DNA from: an uncultured Lachnospiraceae bacterium
GTDB lineage: Bacteria; Bacillota; Clostridia; Lachnospirales; Lachnospiraceae
Length of the DNA: 23,841 bases
Reading direction: 5' to 3'
Assembly: GCA_900539175.1 (NCBI GenBank)
Contig: UQAW01000062.1
Location: 1 to 23,841, forward strand
Shown here: in pieces, positions 15,555 to 23,806 of the stretch
Numbering within the stretch: the stretch's first letter is position 1
Layout of the letters: every line of letters starts with the position of its first letter
Translations under genes and position numbers: made by a program
Notes under the pieces: model-generated
What the model saw: the letters and a program-made list of their open reading frames with translations, nothing else
Told to the model about the DNA's origin: nothing
The model's database searches: none

Positions 15555-16424
15555 ATGGAGATACGGCAATTACGCTATTTTACGGCAATCGTAGAAGAAG
15601 GCACAGTAATCGGAGCTGCCAGAAGACTGAACATGACCCAGCCGCCCCTGACAGCACAGCTGCATAGCCTGGAAGAAGAATTGGGGTGTCTTTTATTCAG
15701 ACATGAAGGCCGGCGTCTGCATCTGACAGAGGCCGGGCATACCTTTTACCAGAGAGCCAGCACGATTCTCGGAATGTGCAATGCCACTGCAGCAGAGATG
15801 GATAATTTCCGTGCAGGAAACGCCGGAACGCTGCGCATCGGCGTGGTTTCCTCCGTGCAAGGCACTTTATTTATGGAATGGATCGCCCGCTTTTCTGCAG
15901 AGCATCCGAAGATACGATATGAATTATACAGTGCCAATACCTATCAGTTATTGGAACAGCTGCGTATGGAACAGCTTGATCTCGCTATTGTGCGCACACC
16001 ATTTTCTGCCCCAGAGACAGAAATTCTTCCCCTGCGCAAAGAATCCATGCTGGCCGCAGGTCTGGCTTCCTACCTCCAGGATTTCAGTAATTCTGAAACT
16101 ATATCACTGGCAGATCTCGCCGGAAAACCGCTGATTGTGTATCGACGATGGGAGGGAATCCTTCTGTCCCGATTCGAAGCCGCAGGATGTACACCACAAA
16201 TCCGCTGCTGCAACGATGATGCACAGACTACATTAGCTCTCGCGAAAAAGGGACTTGGAGTTGGAATTTTACCGGCTTCTGCCGTCTATCAATTGGAAAA
16301 TCCGGATTTGACTCTATTAAAAATAGACGATGAAGCTCTTACCACAGAGATTGCTGTTTTATGTAAGTCCAGAGAACAGCTTCCCCAGGTGGCACAGTTA
16401 TTTTGGGAAATGATGGCGGAGTAA
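15555..16424 (+). CDS. LysR-family transcriptional regulator (first)
   Basis: A 289-residue LysR regulator. The N-terminal winged helix (MEIRQLRYFTAIVEEGTVIGA, then ARRLNMTQPPLTAQLHSLEEELG) occupies residues 1-60, and the two-lobed effector domain starts near TLRIGVVSSVQG at about 92. GGAGAGG precedes the ATG. It is divergent from the ABC exporter genes and convergent with the sulfur operon's own LysR gene. The divergent position makes the exporter, or itself, the simplest candidate target. The effector cannot be inferred. Confidence 0.92.
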   Translation: MEIRQLRYFTAIVEEGTVIGAARRLNMTQPPLTAQLHSLEEELGCLLFRHEGRRLHLTEAGHTFYQRASTILGMCNATAAEMDNFRAGNAGTLRIGVVSSVQGTLFMEWIARFSAEHPKIRYELYSANTYQLLEQLRMEQLDLAIVRTPFSAPETEILPLRKESMLAAGLASYLQDFSNSETISLADLAGKPLIVYRRWEGILLSRFEAAGCTPQIRCCNDDAQTTLALAKKGLGVGILPASAVYQLENPDLTLLKIDDEALTTEIAVLCKSREQLPQVAQLFWEMMAE

Positions 16425-16430
16425 TACATA

Positions 16431-16462
16431 AAAGCTTTCTCTACATCATAAGAGAAAGCTTT
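16431..16462. terminator. Hairpin shared by two convergent LysR genes
   Basis: AAAGCTTTCTCT (16431-16442) pairs perfectly with AGAGAAAGCTTT (16451-16462) around an 8-nt loop. The plus-strand tail is moderately T-rich. It starts 6 bases after the plus-strand LysR stop, and its right arm lies inside the last codons of the minus-strand LysR gene. Confidence 0.65.
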
Positions 16463-17354
16463 CATATTTCTTGATTTCTTCCAGATAACGGATTCCAAGA
16501 GGACTGACTGACATGCCCCTCCGGCTGATATAGCCGATGGTCATATTCTCGTCCGCATCCAAAGGAACTGCTCTGTACTCGCTCCCGTTTAATTCTTCAC
16601 AGATAATACCCGAACAAAGGGTATACCCATTTAATCCCACCATAAGATTCAGCATCGTAGCCCGGTCATTCGCCTTGATGATCCGCTTATACTCATAGGT
16701 ACTCAGTACCTCTTCCGCCAGATAGAAGGAGGTATTACTTCCCTGATCAAAAGATAGACATGGATATTCCTTCAATTCTTCCATGCAGATCTTCTCCTGT
16801 TCTGCCAGCGGATGCCCTTTCCACAGATACACATAGGTTCTGCAGGAAAACAATTCATGAAACTCCAGATTATTTTCCTTTAAAACCTTTGAAAGCACCT
16901 TCTCATTGAAATCGTTTCGATATAAGATACCCAATTCACTTTTAAAATTTTTCACATCCCAAATAACGTCATATGTCTTGGTCTCATATACGGCAAATTC
17001 ATATTCATCCATGCCAAACTGTTTCACCAACTCCACAAATGCTTTCACTGCAAAGGTGTAATGCTGCATGGAAACACTGAATCTTTTCTTTCCCTTCGTA
17101 CGCTTTACAAACCGTTCTTCCAACAGCTGATACTGCTCTGCCACCTGACGGGCATACCCGAGAAATTCCTCACCTTCCGGTGTGAGGACTGTCCCCTTGT
17201 TGGTTCTTTTAAAAATCTCCGTTCCGATTTCCTCTTCCAGATCCTTAATGGCTCCTGATAAGCTGGGCTGCGAAATATATAACTGCTTTGCCGCCTCGTT
17301 CATCGAACGGGAATCTGCCGCCTGTATTACATAACGTAACTGCTGAAGTGTCAT
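16446..17354 (-). CDS. LysR-family regulator of the sulfur operon (CysB/CysR-like role inferred)
   Basis: A 302-residue LysR regulator. The helix-turn-helix MTLQQLRYVIQAADSRSMNE, then AAKQLYISQPSLSGAIKDLE, fills residues 1-45, followed by the effector-binding domain. It is the last gene of the cysteine/gamma-glutamylcysteine unit and begins 14 bases after the peptidase gene, so it is probably cotranscribed. LysR proteins commonly control cysteine genes in Firmicutes (CymR aside, for example CmbR or YtlI), often sensing O-acetylserine. By position this one may regulate the operon; that is inference. Its last codons overlap a hairpin shared with the convergent gene. Confidence 0.9.
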   Translation of the reverse strand: MTLQQLRYVIQAADSRSMNEAAKQLYISQPSLSGAIKDLEEEIGTEIFKRTNKGTVLTPEGEEFLGYARQVAEQYQLLEERFVKRTKGKKRFSVSMQHYTFAVKAFVELVKQFGMDEYEFAVYETKTYDVIWDVKNFKSELGILYRNDFNEKVLSKVLKENNLEFHELFSCRTYVYLWKGHPLAEQEKICMEELKEYPCLSFDQGSNTSFYLAEEVLSTYEYKRIIKANDRATMLNLMVGLNGYTLCSGIICEELNGSEYRAVPLDADENMTIGYISRRGMSVSPLGIRYLEEIKKYESFLL

Positions 17355-17368
17355 GTCAGGCTCCTTTC

Positions 17369-17989
17369 TCAGATGAAGTATTCTATCGTCTTGTCCGGAG
17401 TCAGTTTCGTATTCTCATTGAACAGAAGCACCGCTTCCCTTGTTTCTACAGGACCCAGTGCATAAATTTCAAAAGTCTCTTTGTTAAAATACCGCTCCGG
17501 CACCACACGATTATAACAGAACGGATGATCCTTCACAAGCAGAAGATCCTTCTCCGTAAATGCTTCTTCCCGATAATAGGGATCAAACATCCGGACATTT
17601 CCGCCTTTCTCACCTGTAAGCAGCACATAATGACCCTCATCATAATGGACCTTTACCACAACTGCTCCTCCACGGCGAAGCGCATCATTGATCCTGCTTT
17701 CCTTTCCCAGATATACACGCTTCCCATCCAGATATTGACTGGATACCGGAAGCTGCCCGATCTTTCCAAATCCATTCAGCCAGTTACTCAAAAACATCAT
17801 CGCCGTACCGGAGGTTCCGCATTTTCCCGCGATTCCCTCCGCATTATAACAATCCAGAGAATAGAGCATAATATTTCGTATAACCTCCGGAGGAATTTCT
17901 TCCCGTTCAAACAGATAGCTGATTCCGTTCAGCATAGCGGTCGGACCACAGTCATATTCTGAGCGTTGATAATGAAGTGGATTTTTCAT
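17369..17989 (-). CDS. C39-like papain-fold cysteine peptidase domain protein
   Basis: A 206-residue protein consisting of one papain-like domain. The nucleophile motif YDCGPTAMLNG places the cysteine at C14. GHYVLLTG gives H120, and FDPYY gives D136, completing a Cys-His-Asp triad as in peptidase_C39/C39_2 families. There is no signal peptide, membrane span or ABC fusion, so it appears cytoplasmic rather than a bacteriocin leader peptidase. Only the ATG at 17989 is usable because an in-frame stop lies just upstream; the nearest AGGA is 14 bases away. It sits between the C-S lyase and the LysR gene. The substrate is unknown; a gamma-glutamyl or cysteinyl peptide is a context-based guess. Confidence 0.8.
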   Translation of the reverse strand: MKNPLHYQRSEYDCGPTAMLNGISYLFEREEIPPEVIRNIMLYSLDCYNAEGIAGKCGTSGTAMMFLSNWLNGFGKIGQLPVSSQYLDGKRVYLGKESRINDALRRGGAVVVKVHYDEGHYVLLTGEKGGNVRMFDPYYREEAFTEKDLLLVKDHPFCYNRVVPERYFNKETFEIYALGPVETREAVLLFNENTKLTPDKTIEYFI

Positions 17990-18022
17990 AAACTGTCATT
18001 CGTTCCTTTCTAATCTTTTTTA

Positions 18023-19225
18023 TCAGGAATGCCTGGACCCATTCAGAAAAACGGCACTGTGCACTGCTTCTTCCAGCTGCTCCATTGCCTGCTGCAGTAT
18101 CTTTCTCGGGCAGGCAATATTGATCCTTTCGAATCCCTCACCATCCGGACCGAACATTGCACCGCTGTCAAGCCATAACCGTGCCTTCTTTACAATCAGC
18201 TCCTCCCGCTCTTCCTCGGACAGATGCAGCCCGCGAAAATCCAGCCAGAGAAGATAAGTTCCCTCCGGTTCAATCAGGCGGATTTCCGGAATCCTCTCCT
18301 GCAGGTATTCCCTTACAAATGCAAGATTTCCTGCAAGATACTCTTTCAATTGTAAAAGCCAGTCTTCCCCTTCCTCGTAAGCCGCCTGACAGGCAACCAG
18401 ACCCATCAGATTCACCTGACTGTACCCTGCTGCTGCAATTGCCTGTTTAAATTTCCGCCTCAATCCTGCATCCGAAATAAAGATATTGGATACCTGCAGA
18501 CCTGCCAGATTAAAGGTCTTGCTGGGAGCAGTACATGTAACAGTGATAGCTGCATAATCGGGAGATAAAGATGCAAACACCTGATGCTGAAATCCGGGAT
18601 ACGTAAAGTCGCTGTGGATTTCATCACTGACCACAAGGACCCCATGCTTCAGGCAAATGTCTCCCAGCCTCCGAAGTTCCCATTCTGTCCAGACACGTCC
18701 CACCGGATTATGAGGATTGCAAAGCAAGAATAATTTCACATCATTGGCAACGATCTTTTCCTCAAAATCCTGAAAATCAATCTCATAATGACCATCTGCC
18801 AATTTTAAAGGATTATTTACCAACACCCTGTCATTATCCGTAATCACTTCACTGAACGGATAGTATACCGGCTGCTGCAGAAGAACGTGATCTCCCTTCC
18901 TGGTAAATGCACGGATGGCTGCTGCGATTGCAAAGACAACCCCTGGGGTTTTTACCAGCCAACTGGGATTTACTTCCCAGCCGAAGTGATTCCGATACCA
19001 GTTGGCAACTGCGCGAAAATAATCTTCCTTTCCCTCGCTGTAGCCAAAGATTCCATGTTTTACGGTGTGTTCCAGCTTTTCTAAGATAGGAGAAGCTGTC
19101 TGAAAATCCATATCTGCCACCCACAACGGGAGAACGTTTTCCTGTTTTCCCCGTTCCCGGGCGAAATCGTATTTCAGACAATTGGTTCCTCTGCGTTCTA
19201 TTACCATATCAAAATCATATCGCAT
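18023..19225 (-). CDS. MalY/PatB-type PLP-dependent C-S lyase (cystathionine beta-lyase)
   Basis: A 400-residue fold-type I PLP enzyme of the MalY/PatB group. These cleave cysteine S-conjugates such as cystathionine to thiol, pyruvate and ammonia. N-terminal LPLWVADMDF and GIFGYSEG are family hallmarks. NPHNPVGR and SDEIHSDF (D201 contacts the PLP ring) follow, and TAPSKTFNLAG carries the PLP lysine K236. GGGGAGGAG precedes the ATG. It overlaps the preceding gamma-synthase-family gene by 11 bases, implying coupled translation. In this operon it could complete methionine synthesis or act on cysteine conjugates released by the amidohydrolase. Confidence 0.92.
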   Translation of the reverse strand: MRYDFDMVIERRGTNCLKYDFARERGKQENVLPLWVADMDFQTASPILEKLEHTVKHGIFGYSEGKEDYFRAVANWYRNHFGWEVNPSWLVKTPGVVFAIAAAIRAFTRKGDHVLLQQPVYYPFSEVITDNDRVLVNNPLKLADGHYEIDFQDFEEKIVANDVKLFLLCNPHNPVGRVWTEWELRRLGDICLKHGVLVVSDEIHSDFTYPGFQHQVFASLSPDYAAITVTCTAPSKTFNLAGLQVSNIFISDAGLRRKFKQAIAAAGYSQVNLMGLVACQAAYEEGEDWLLQLKEYLAGNLAFVREYLQERIPEIRLIEPEGTYLLWLDFRGLHLSEEEREELIVKKARLWLDSGAMFGPDGEGFERINIACPRKILQQAMEQLEEAVHSAVFLNGSRHS

Positions 19226-20381
19226 AATTCTCCTCCCCGTTCAATGCCTGATCCAAATCCGCGATCAGGTCATCCACATTTTCAATTCCTGTGGAAAGCC
19301 TTAGAAAATTCTCCGTAATCCCCAGCTTTTCCCGTTTCTCCACCGGTACGTCTCCATGCGTCTGCAGCATCGGATACGTGATCAGGGATTCCACGCCGCC
19401 CAGACTTTCTGCATAAGTAATCAAACGCAGCCGCTCAAGCAGCCCTCTGGCTGTCTGCTCCGTATCCGTCCGAAAAGAAATCATGCTGCCGCCTCCCCTG
19501 GACTGCCTGCGGTTAACTTCATATCCCGGATGCTCCGGCAATCCTACATAATATACCTGTTCGATCTTCTTCTGCTGCTTCAGCCACGCTGCAATAGCCA
19601 CCGCATTGCTCTGCTGTCTTTCCAACCGTACAGAAAGCGTCTTGATTCCTCTGGTAATCAAAAAACTGTCAAAGGGAGACAAACAGCTTCCCATCGTCTT
19701 ATACAGATATCGAATCTTCTCTGCAAGATCCTGACGGCTTGTACAAAGGAAGCCTGCCAACGTATCATTATGACCGCCCAGAAACTTTGTACCGCTGTGT
19801 ATTACCAGATCTGCTCCAAACTTCAGCGGATTCTGAAAGTAAGGCGACAAGAACGTATTATCAACGATCAGATCAAGTCCATGTTCCTCTGCCAGACCTT
19901 TCATCGCAGCCAGATCTGTCACCTGCATGGTGGGATTGCTTGGAGTTTCAATATAGAGCGCCTTCGTATTCTTCCTGATTTCTTTCCGCACAAGCTTCTG
20001 ATCTGATGTATCGATATAAGAAAACTGAAGTCCCTTTTGCTCCCCGATTGTCTGAAATATTCTTATTGATCCGCCATACAAATCCTCCGAACAGATCAGA
20101 TGATCTCCCGCATGAAATAATTCCAGACATAGTCCGATCGCCGCCATCCCACTGGAACATGCCACGGTATCCACCGCTCCTTCCAGTGAGGAAACGATTT
20201 CTTCCAGCTCCGATCTGGTGGGGTTGCTTTCCCGTGTATAATCATAACCTGTGGATCTTCCGATTCCCGGATGCGAAAACGTTGCAGTCTGGAAAATCGG
20301 AACTGTGACAGCTCCATAGGCATCATCCTTTGTCCCAGGATTTTCATTATGAATACATCGCGTCTCAATTTTATATTTCAC
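19215..20381 (-). CDS. Cystathionine gamma-synthase/lyase family PLP enzyme
   Basis: A 388-residue Cys/Met-metabolism PLP enzyme of the MetB/MetC/MccB family. PIFQTATF and YDYTRESNPTR are conserved N-terminal blocks. SSGMAAI binds the cofactor phosphate, and VIHSGTKFLGGHND holds the PLP lysine (K199). The longest frame begins at TTG 20426. I prefer GTG 20381 because GGGAGGAG lies just upstream and the product then begins MKYKIETRCIH, as in homologues. Gamma-synthase, gamma-lyase (reverse transsulfuration) and homocysteine/cysteine lyase activities are not separable by eye. It lies 69 bases after the amidohydrolase gene. Confidence 0.9.
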   Translation of the reverse strand: MKYKIETRCIHNENPGTKDDAYGAVTVPIFQTATFSHPGIGRSTGYDYTRESNPTRSELEEIVSSLEGAVDTVACSSGMAAIGLCLELFHAGDHLICSEDLYGGSIRIFQTIGEQKGLQFSYIDTSDQKLVRKEIRKNTKALYIETPSNPTMQVTDLAAMKGLAEEHGLDLIVDNTFLSPYFQNPLKFGADLVIHSGTKFLGGHNDTLAGFLCTSRQDLAEKIRYLYKTMGSCLSPFDSFLITRGIKTLSVRLERQQSNAVAIAAWLKQQKKIEQVYYVGLPEHPGYEVNRRQSRGGGSMISFRTDTEQTARGLLERLRLITYAESLGGVESLITYPMLQTHGDVPVEKREKLGITENFLRLSTGIENVDDLIADLDQALNGEENYAI

Positions 20382-20450
20382 GTCCTTTTTCTCCTCCCAG
20401 GGGCTATTTGGAAATTTATCCCGCAATTTCCAAACGTGCTCCGGACAGCC

Positions 20451-21224
20451 CTATAAATTTGAAAATATCTGATATAAAAATTTCAGGTTTTCCTCACTGT
20501 CTTTATATTCCTTTTTATGATTTGTTCCCCGGCAGACCAATTTCCCATCCTGGAAAGCAAGCAGGGTGGTAAATGGAACCTTTTTCCAATCCTTCTTGTC
20601 CAGCGGAAATGTGGAAAAAATCATACACTCGTTCTCTTCCAGTACATGCAGGGAATCCGCATAGTTCGTATGCACGTATAAAAGCTCTCCGTCATACAAA
20701 AGCAGATTCAGCTTATTTCCTTCCGCCATCTCGCAGATGACAGCGTCCAGAAGTGAAAATCGTTCCTTTGCATTCAATGCTCTTTGAAGCAGATATTCTT
20801 TTTTATTGATCTGCTCTACCAGGTATAACAAAATCCGCTCACTGTCTGTGTCTCCCATCTGCAGTCTGGTGAATTTATGCAAGGGCGAATAGTCGAAAAT
20901 CGTACCATTGTGTACCAGAGTCCACCGTCTTCCGCAATCATCTTTCCGGGTATAGGGATGACAGTTCTGATACATGACATTTCCAATGGTTGCATATCGG
21001 ATATGGGCAACCGCTGTTTTTGCATAAATCGGCACAGACAGCCGTTCTTTCAGATAGTGACTTTTCGCAGCCTGCAGCGGTTCTTTTTCTATCATCGCTT
21101 CCTGCTTCTCAAGACAGGCCACCCCCCATCCATGGGGATGCTTATTACTGTGGCTGTAAAATTCCCTGAGATAATCATTCATCAAAAATTCATTCCGCGA
21201 ACAAATGCCAAATAATTCACACAC
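20451..21224 (-). CDS. Class II glutamine amidotransferase-like hydrolase (YafJ/EgtC-like)
   Basis: A 257-residue N-terminal-nucleophile (Ntn) hydrolase. It begins MCELFG, so removal of Met would expose the catalytic Cys2. HGWGVAC, AHIRYATIG, the oxyanion/glutamine-site HNGTI and GDTDSE are the class II blocks. It has no fused synthase domain, as in YafJ and EgtC, where the enzyme hydrolyses a gamma-glutamyl amide. Its first 43 bases overlap the end of the glutamate-cysteine ligase gene, so the two are tightly coupled. Removal of gamma-glutamate from a gamma-glutamylcysteine derivative is the attractive role, by analogy with EgtC; the sequence does not prove it. Confidence 0.88.
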   Translation of the reverse strand: MCELFGICSRNEFLMNDYLREFYSHSNKHPHGWGVACLEKQEAMIEKEPLQAAKSHYLKERLSVPIYAKTAVAHIRYATIGNVMYQNCHPYTRKDDCGRRWTLVHNGTIFDYSPLHKFTRLQMGDTDSERILLYLVEQINKKEYLLQRALNAKERFSLLDAVICEMAEGNKLNLLLYDGELLYVHTNYADSLHVLEENECMIFSTFPLDKKDWKKVPFTTLLAFQDGKLVCRGTNHKKEYKDSEENLKFLYQIFSNL

Positions 21225-22492
21225 GATACTTCCCCTTTTTCTATTTCATCCGCATATTTTTTTACAAGTTCCAACCCGCAGTCCACGTACCTGTGTCCAA
21301 ATTTCTTCCGAACGCTCACAGCATACCGCATTTCCGGATTCAAAATTTTTCTTTTCTGCCAGAAGATACAAGCCATGGCATCCTCTTTCTCGAATTGTTC
21401 AAAATAACGTTCCATATCACAAAGGATTTCCAAAGCGGCATCTCGTACCGGAAGAGCCTGATTCCATCCGGTCTCAATCCAGATTTTCTCATCCTGATAT
21501 CCTGCTGCCAGTTTTTCATTTTTGATTGCCATGATCTGCCGGAAGGTTTCAAATTCCCGTTTTTCCAAAGTCATCAGATAAATAAGGAACAAATGCAGGA
21601 ACTGAATGTCTTCTTTAAAAATTCCAACCGGAGATAAAGGATTCAGATCCAACATCCGCAGCTCAATATGATTGACACCGGAACGTTTCAGATTCTCCAG
21701 AGAATTTTCCCCCGCAGGTTTCAGCCGCACCGGATAATATAATTCTGAGGCCGCTCTCAGCTGTCCGCCGTCCACATAACTCTGAATACTTTGAATATAG
21801 GAATCCAGGCTTGCATAGTCCAGAAGGGGAATGAAGTCATTCCAATAACCGTTCTCACCGCATCTTACCGATGCATAATTGCTTAAAATGTCCTTTCCAA
21901 TTGCCTCTTCTTTGAAGAAAGAACCATCCATAACAGGACTCGCCGCCGTCAGATATACAATCAACCAGCTAAACTCTGTCACCTTTCTGGCAAGATCCAG
22001 ATAAACGCTGTTTTTGTATTCCTGATACGTCCGGGCTTCTCCGGATTGATACCTCTGTTTCAGCATTTCATCCGAAAATGAAAAATTAAAATGGATTCCT
22101 GAAAACAGCATTTTCTTCTTTCCATACTTCTCTGCCAGATATTCCCGATATGCTTCTTTTCCCTTTAAGCTTCCCTCATAGACCGCAATGGGGATATCCT
22201 TCTCTCCCCTGACATACGGCGGATTAGAAAATGCCCATAAATATTCCTCACCCGTCTTCAGATGACGGAGTTTCCTGACCGCCTCTTGCTGCAGAAGGAA
22301 TAACTGGGCATAAACTTCATCTACACTCTCACAGACATCTGTAATTATTTCTGTCTGGTTTTCACAAAAATCCCTGTCAATATTCGGATTGTCAGGGAAG
22401 GGATGCTTCGTGTGGGCCAGAAATCCTTTTCCGTCCACGCGAAGACTCTCCTTTTCCAATCCGAACTGACCTTCAAATAAACAGTCCATCAT
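21182..22492 (-). CDS. gshA: Glutamate-cysteine ligase (gamma-glutamylcysteine synthetase)
   Basis: This enzyme joins glutamate's gamma-carboxyl to cysteine using ATP. The 436-residue protein shows FGLEKESLRV (10-19), GIHFNFS (132-138) and HIELRMLDLNP (275-285), the main blocks of the gamma-proteobacterial/GshF-N type ligase. It is shorter than E. coli GshA (about 518) and has no ATP-grasp glutathione synthetase domain as in GshF. The expected product is therefore gamma-glutamylcysteine, not glutathione, unless a synthetase lies elsewhere. The ATG has only a weak GGAAG upstream, and there is no in-frame alternative. It follows cysK by 47 bases, which would supply its cysteine. Confidence 0.9.
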   Translation of the reverse strand: MMDCLFEGQFGLEKESLRVDGKGFLAHTKHPFPDNPNIDRDFCENQTEIITDVCESVDEVYAQLFLLQQEAVRKLRHLKTGEEYLWAFSNPPYVRGEKDIPIAVYEGSLKGKEAYREYLAEKYGKKKMLFSGIHFNFSFSDEMLKQRYQSGEARTYQEYKNSVYLDLARKVTEFSWLIVYLTAASPVMDGSFFKEEAIGKDILSNYASVRCGENGYWNDFIPLLDYASLDSYIQSIQSYVDGGQLRAASELYYPVRLKPAGENSLENLKRSGVNHIELRMLDLNPLSPVGIFKEDIQFLHLFLIYLMTLEKREFETFRQIMAIKNEKLAAGYQDEKIWIETGWNQALPVRDAALEILCDMERYFEQFEKEDAMACIFWQKRKILNPEMRYAVSVRKKFGHRYVDCGLELVKKYADEIEKGEVSCVNYLAFVRGMNF

Positions 22493-22539
22493 CCCACGAC
22501 TTCCATTTTTATTATTACTGTACGACCAGATCCATGCTT

Positions 22540-23472
22540 TTATTCTGCAAACAATGGTGTTGAATAATAGCGATCTCCGGTATCAGGCAGCAGCGCTACA
22601 ATCGTCTTCCCTTTATTTTCCGGCCGTTTTGCAAGCTGAATTGCACCATATAAAGCGGCGCCGGAAGAGATTCCCACCAGAACACCTTCCTGTTTTGCAA
22701 GTAATTTACCTGTGGCAAATGCATCTTCATTCTCTATCTTCAGAATTTCGTCATAGATTCCGGTATTTAATACTTCCGGTACAAATCCTGCACCGATTCC
22801 CTGAATTTTATGGGGTCCCCCTTTTCCCTCGGAAAGTACCGGAGAACCAGCCGGCTCAATTGCTACAATCTGCACGTCCGGATTCTGTTCTTTTAAATAT
22901 TCGCCCACACCGGTAAGCGTTCCGCCTGTGCCGACACCTGCGATAAAGATATCTACCTTTCCATCCGTATCCTTCCAGATTTCCGGTCCTGTTGTTGCCT
23001 TATGAACCGCTGGATTTGCAGGATTTACAAACTGTCCCGGAATGAAACTGTTGGGAATCTCTTTTGCCAGTTCTTCCGCTTTCTGAATCGCACCCTTCAT
23101 TCCCTTTGCACCCTCGGTCAGCTCCAATTCTGCACCATAGGCTTTCAGAATATTTCTTCTCTCAATGCTCATGGTTTCCGGCATGGTCAGGATCACCCGG
23201 TAGCCTTTCGATGCTGCAATCGCCGCCAGACCGATTCCGGTATTGCCGGAGGTCGGCTCAATGATTACGGAACCTTCTTTTAAGATTCCTCTCTCTTCCG
23301 CATCTTCAATCATTGCCTTTGCAATTCTGTCTTTCACACTTCCCGCCGGATTGAAATATTCCAGTTTCACCAACACAGTAGCTTCCAGTCCCAATTCCTT
23401 TTCCACATTTACAACTTCCACAAGCGGCGTGTTACCAATCAATCCCAGTGTTCCTTTATAAATATTTCCCAT
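22540..23472 (-). CDS. cysK: Cysteine synthase A (O-acetylserine sulfhydrylase)
   Basis: CysK condenses O-acetylserine and sulfide to cysteine with PLP. The 310-residue protein is full length. NPAGSVKDR contains the PLP lysine K47, PTSGNTG (73-79) binds the substrate carboxylate, and GVGTGGTLTGVG is the phosphate loop. GISSGAA is the conserved C-terminal block. AGGAGG precedes the ATG. It is the first gene of the operon, behind a near-consensus promoter, so cysteine synthesis and gamma-glutamylcysteine formation are coexpressed. Related CBS-type enzymes share the fold, but the motifs and lack of extra domains favour CysK. Confidence 0.97.
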   Translation of the reverse strand: MGNIYKGTLGLIGNTPLVEVVNVEKELGLEATVLVKLEYFNPAGSVKDRIAKAMIEDAEERGILKEGSVIIEPTSGNTGIGLAAIAASKGYRVILTMPETMSIERRNILKAYGAELELTEGAKGMKGAIQKAEELAKEIPNSFIPGQFVNPANPAVHKATTGPEIWKDTDGKVDIFIAGVGTGGTLTGVGEYLKEQNPDVQIVAIEPAGSPVLSEGKGGPHKIQGIGAGFVPEVLNTGIYDEILKIENEDAFATGKLLAKQEGVLVGISSGAALYGAIQLAKRPENKGKTIVALLPDTGDRYYSTPLFAE

Positions 23473-23502
23473 CGCTCTTTCCTCCTATAATCTCTACTTA
23501 CT

Positions 23503-23526
23503 ATGAAAGCCCCGGACAGCAGACAT
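23503..23526. repeat. Dispersed 24-bp motif, copy B
   Basis: This unit contains ATGAAAGCCCCGGACAGCA. It lies between the predicted cysK transcription start and the ribosome site, that is, in the 5' leader. Similarity to copy C continues into the flank (GTTTATTAT). Confidence 0.6.
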
Positions 23527-23556
23527 ATTTGTTTATTATGCTTTGTTTCTGTTTAT

Positions 23557-23585
23557 ATTATATACATATTTTTCCTACTTGTCAA
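23557..23585 (-). promoter_or_regulatory. cysK operon promoter
   Basis: On the minus strand TTGACA (23580-23585) and TATAAT (23557-23562) are both perfect and separated by 17 bp. Transcription would begin near 23550, giving a leader of about 78 bases. Such a strong promoter implies repression or attenuation if the operon is regulated. No T-box-like element is visible. Confidence 0.85.
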
Positions 23586-23665
23586 CTATGTTTTATGGAT
23601 AACCAAATTTTCTGCTCTTGCTTTCATTTTTAACAAATTTAATGATCAAAACAGCCTCAAGTACA

Positions 23666-23689
23666 ATGAAAGTCCCGGACAGCAACCAT
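23666..23689. repeat. Dispersed 24-bp motif, copy C
   Basis: This unit contains ATGAAAGTCCCGGACAGCA and then ACCAT. It lies 163 bp from copy B in the same orientation, upstream of the cysK promoter. Confidence 0.6.
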
Positions 23690-23787
23690 GTTCGTTTATT
23701 ATTTCAACTCACGAAATTAATCTTTTCATATGAAAAACAAAAAAACACTTGAAGTATCTACAAGAGAGTGCTAAAATAAAATCACAT

Positions 23788-23806
23788 AAAAAAATGCCTT
23801 CGGCAT
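23788..23806 (-). terminator. Terminator of a gene upstream of cysK
   Basis: On the minus strand ATGCC-GAA-GGCAT is followed directly by a run of T. It would end transcription of a gene beyond the right edge and insulate the cysK operon. Confidence 0.7.

Noticed and set aside
17369..17989. Annotation as phytochelatin synthase
   Set aside because: Triad spacing is similar, but the motif around the cysteine (DCGPTAMLNG) and the HYVLLTG/DPYY blocks are C39-like.
21182..22492. Bifunctional GshF (glutathione synthetase fusion)
   Set aside because: The frame ends at 436 residues with no ATP-grasp domain, and the next gene is an amidotransferase-like hydrolase.
23473..23560. T-box or S-box riboswitch in the cysK leader
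   Set aside because: The leader is only about 78 bases. I see no T-box motif, SAM-riboswitch core or terminator hairpin before the start codon.
23735..23775. Second terminator upstream of the cysK promoter
   Set aside because: CAAGTG before a T-run pairs only with a bulged partner, so the stem is too weak to list.
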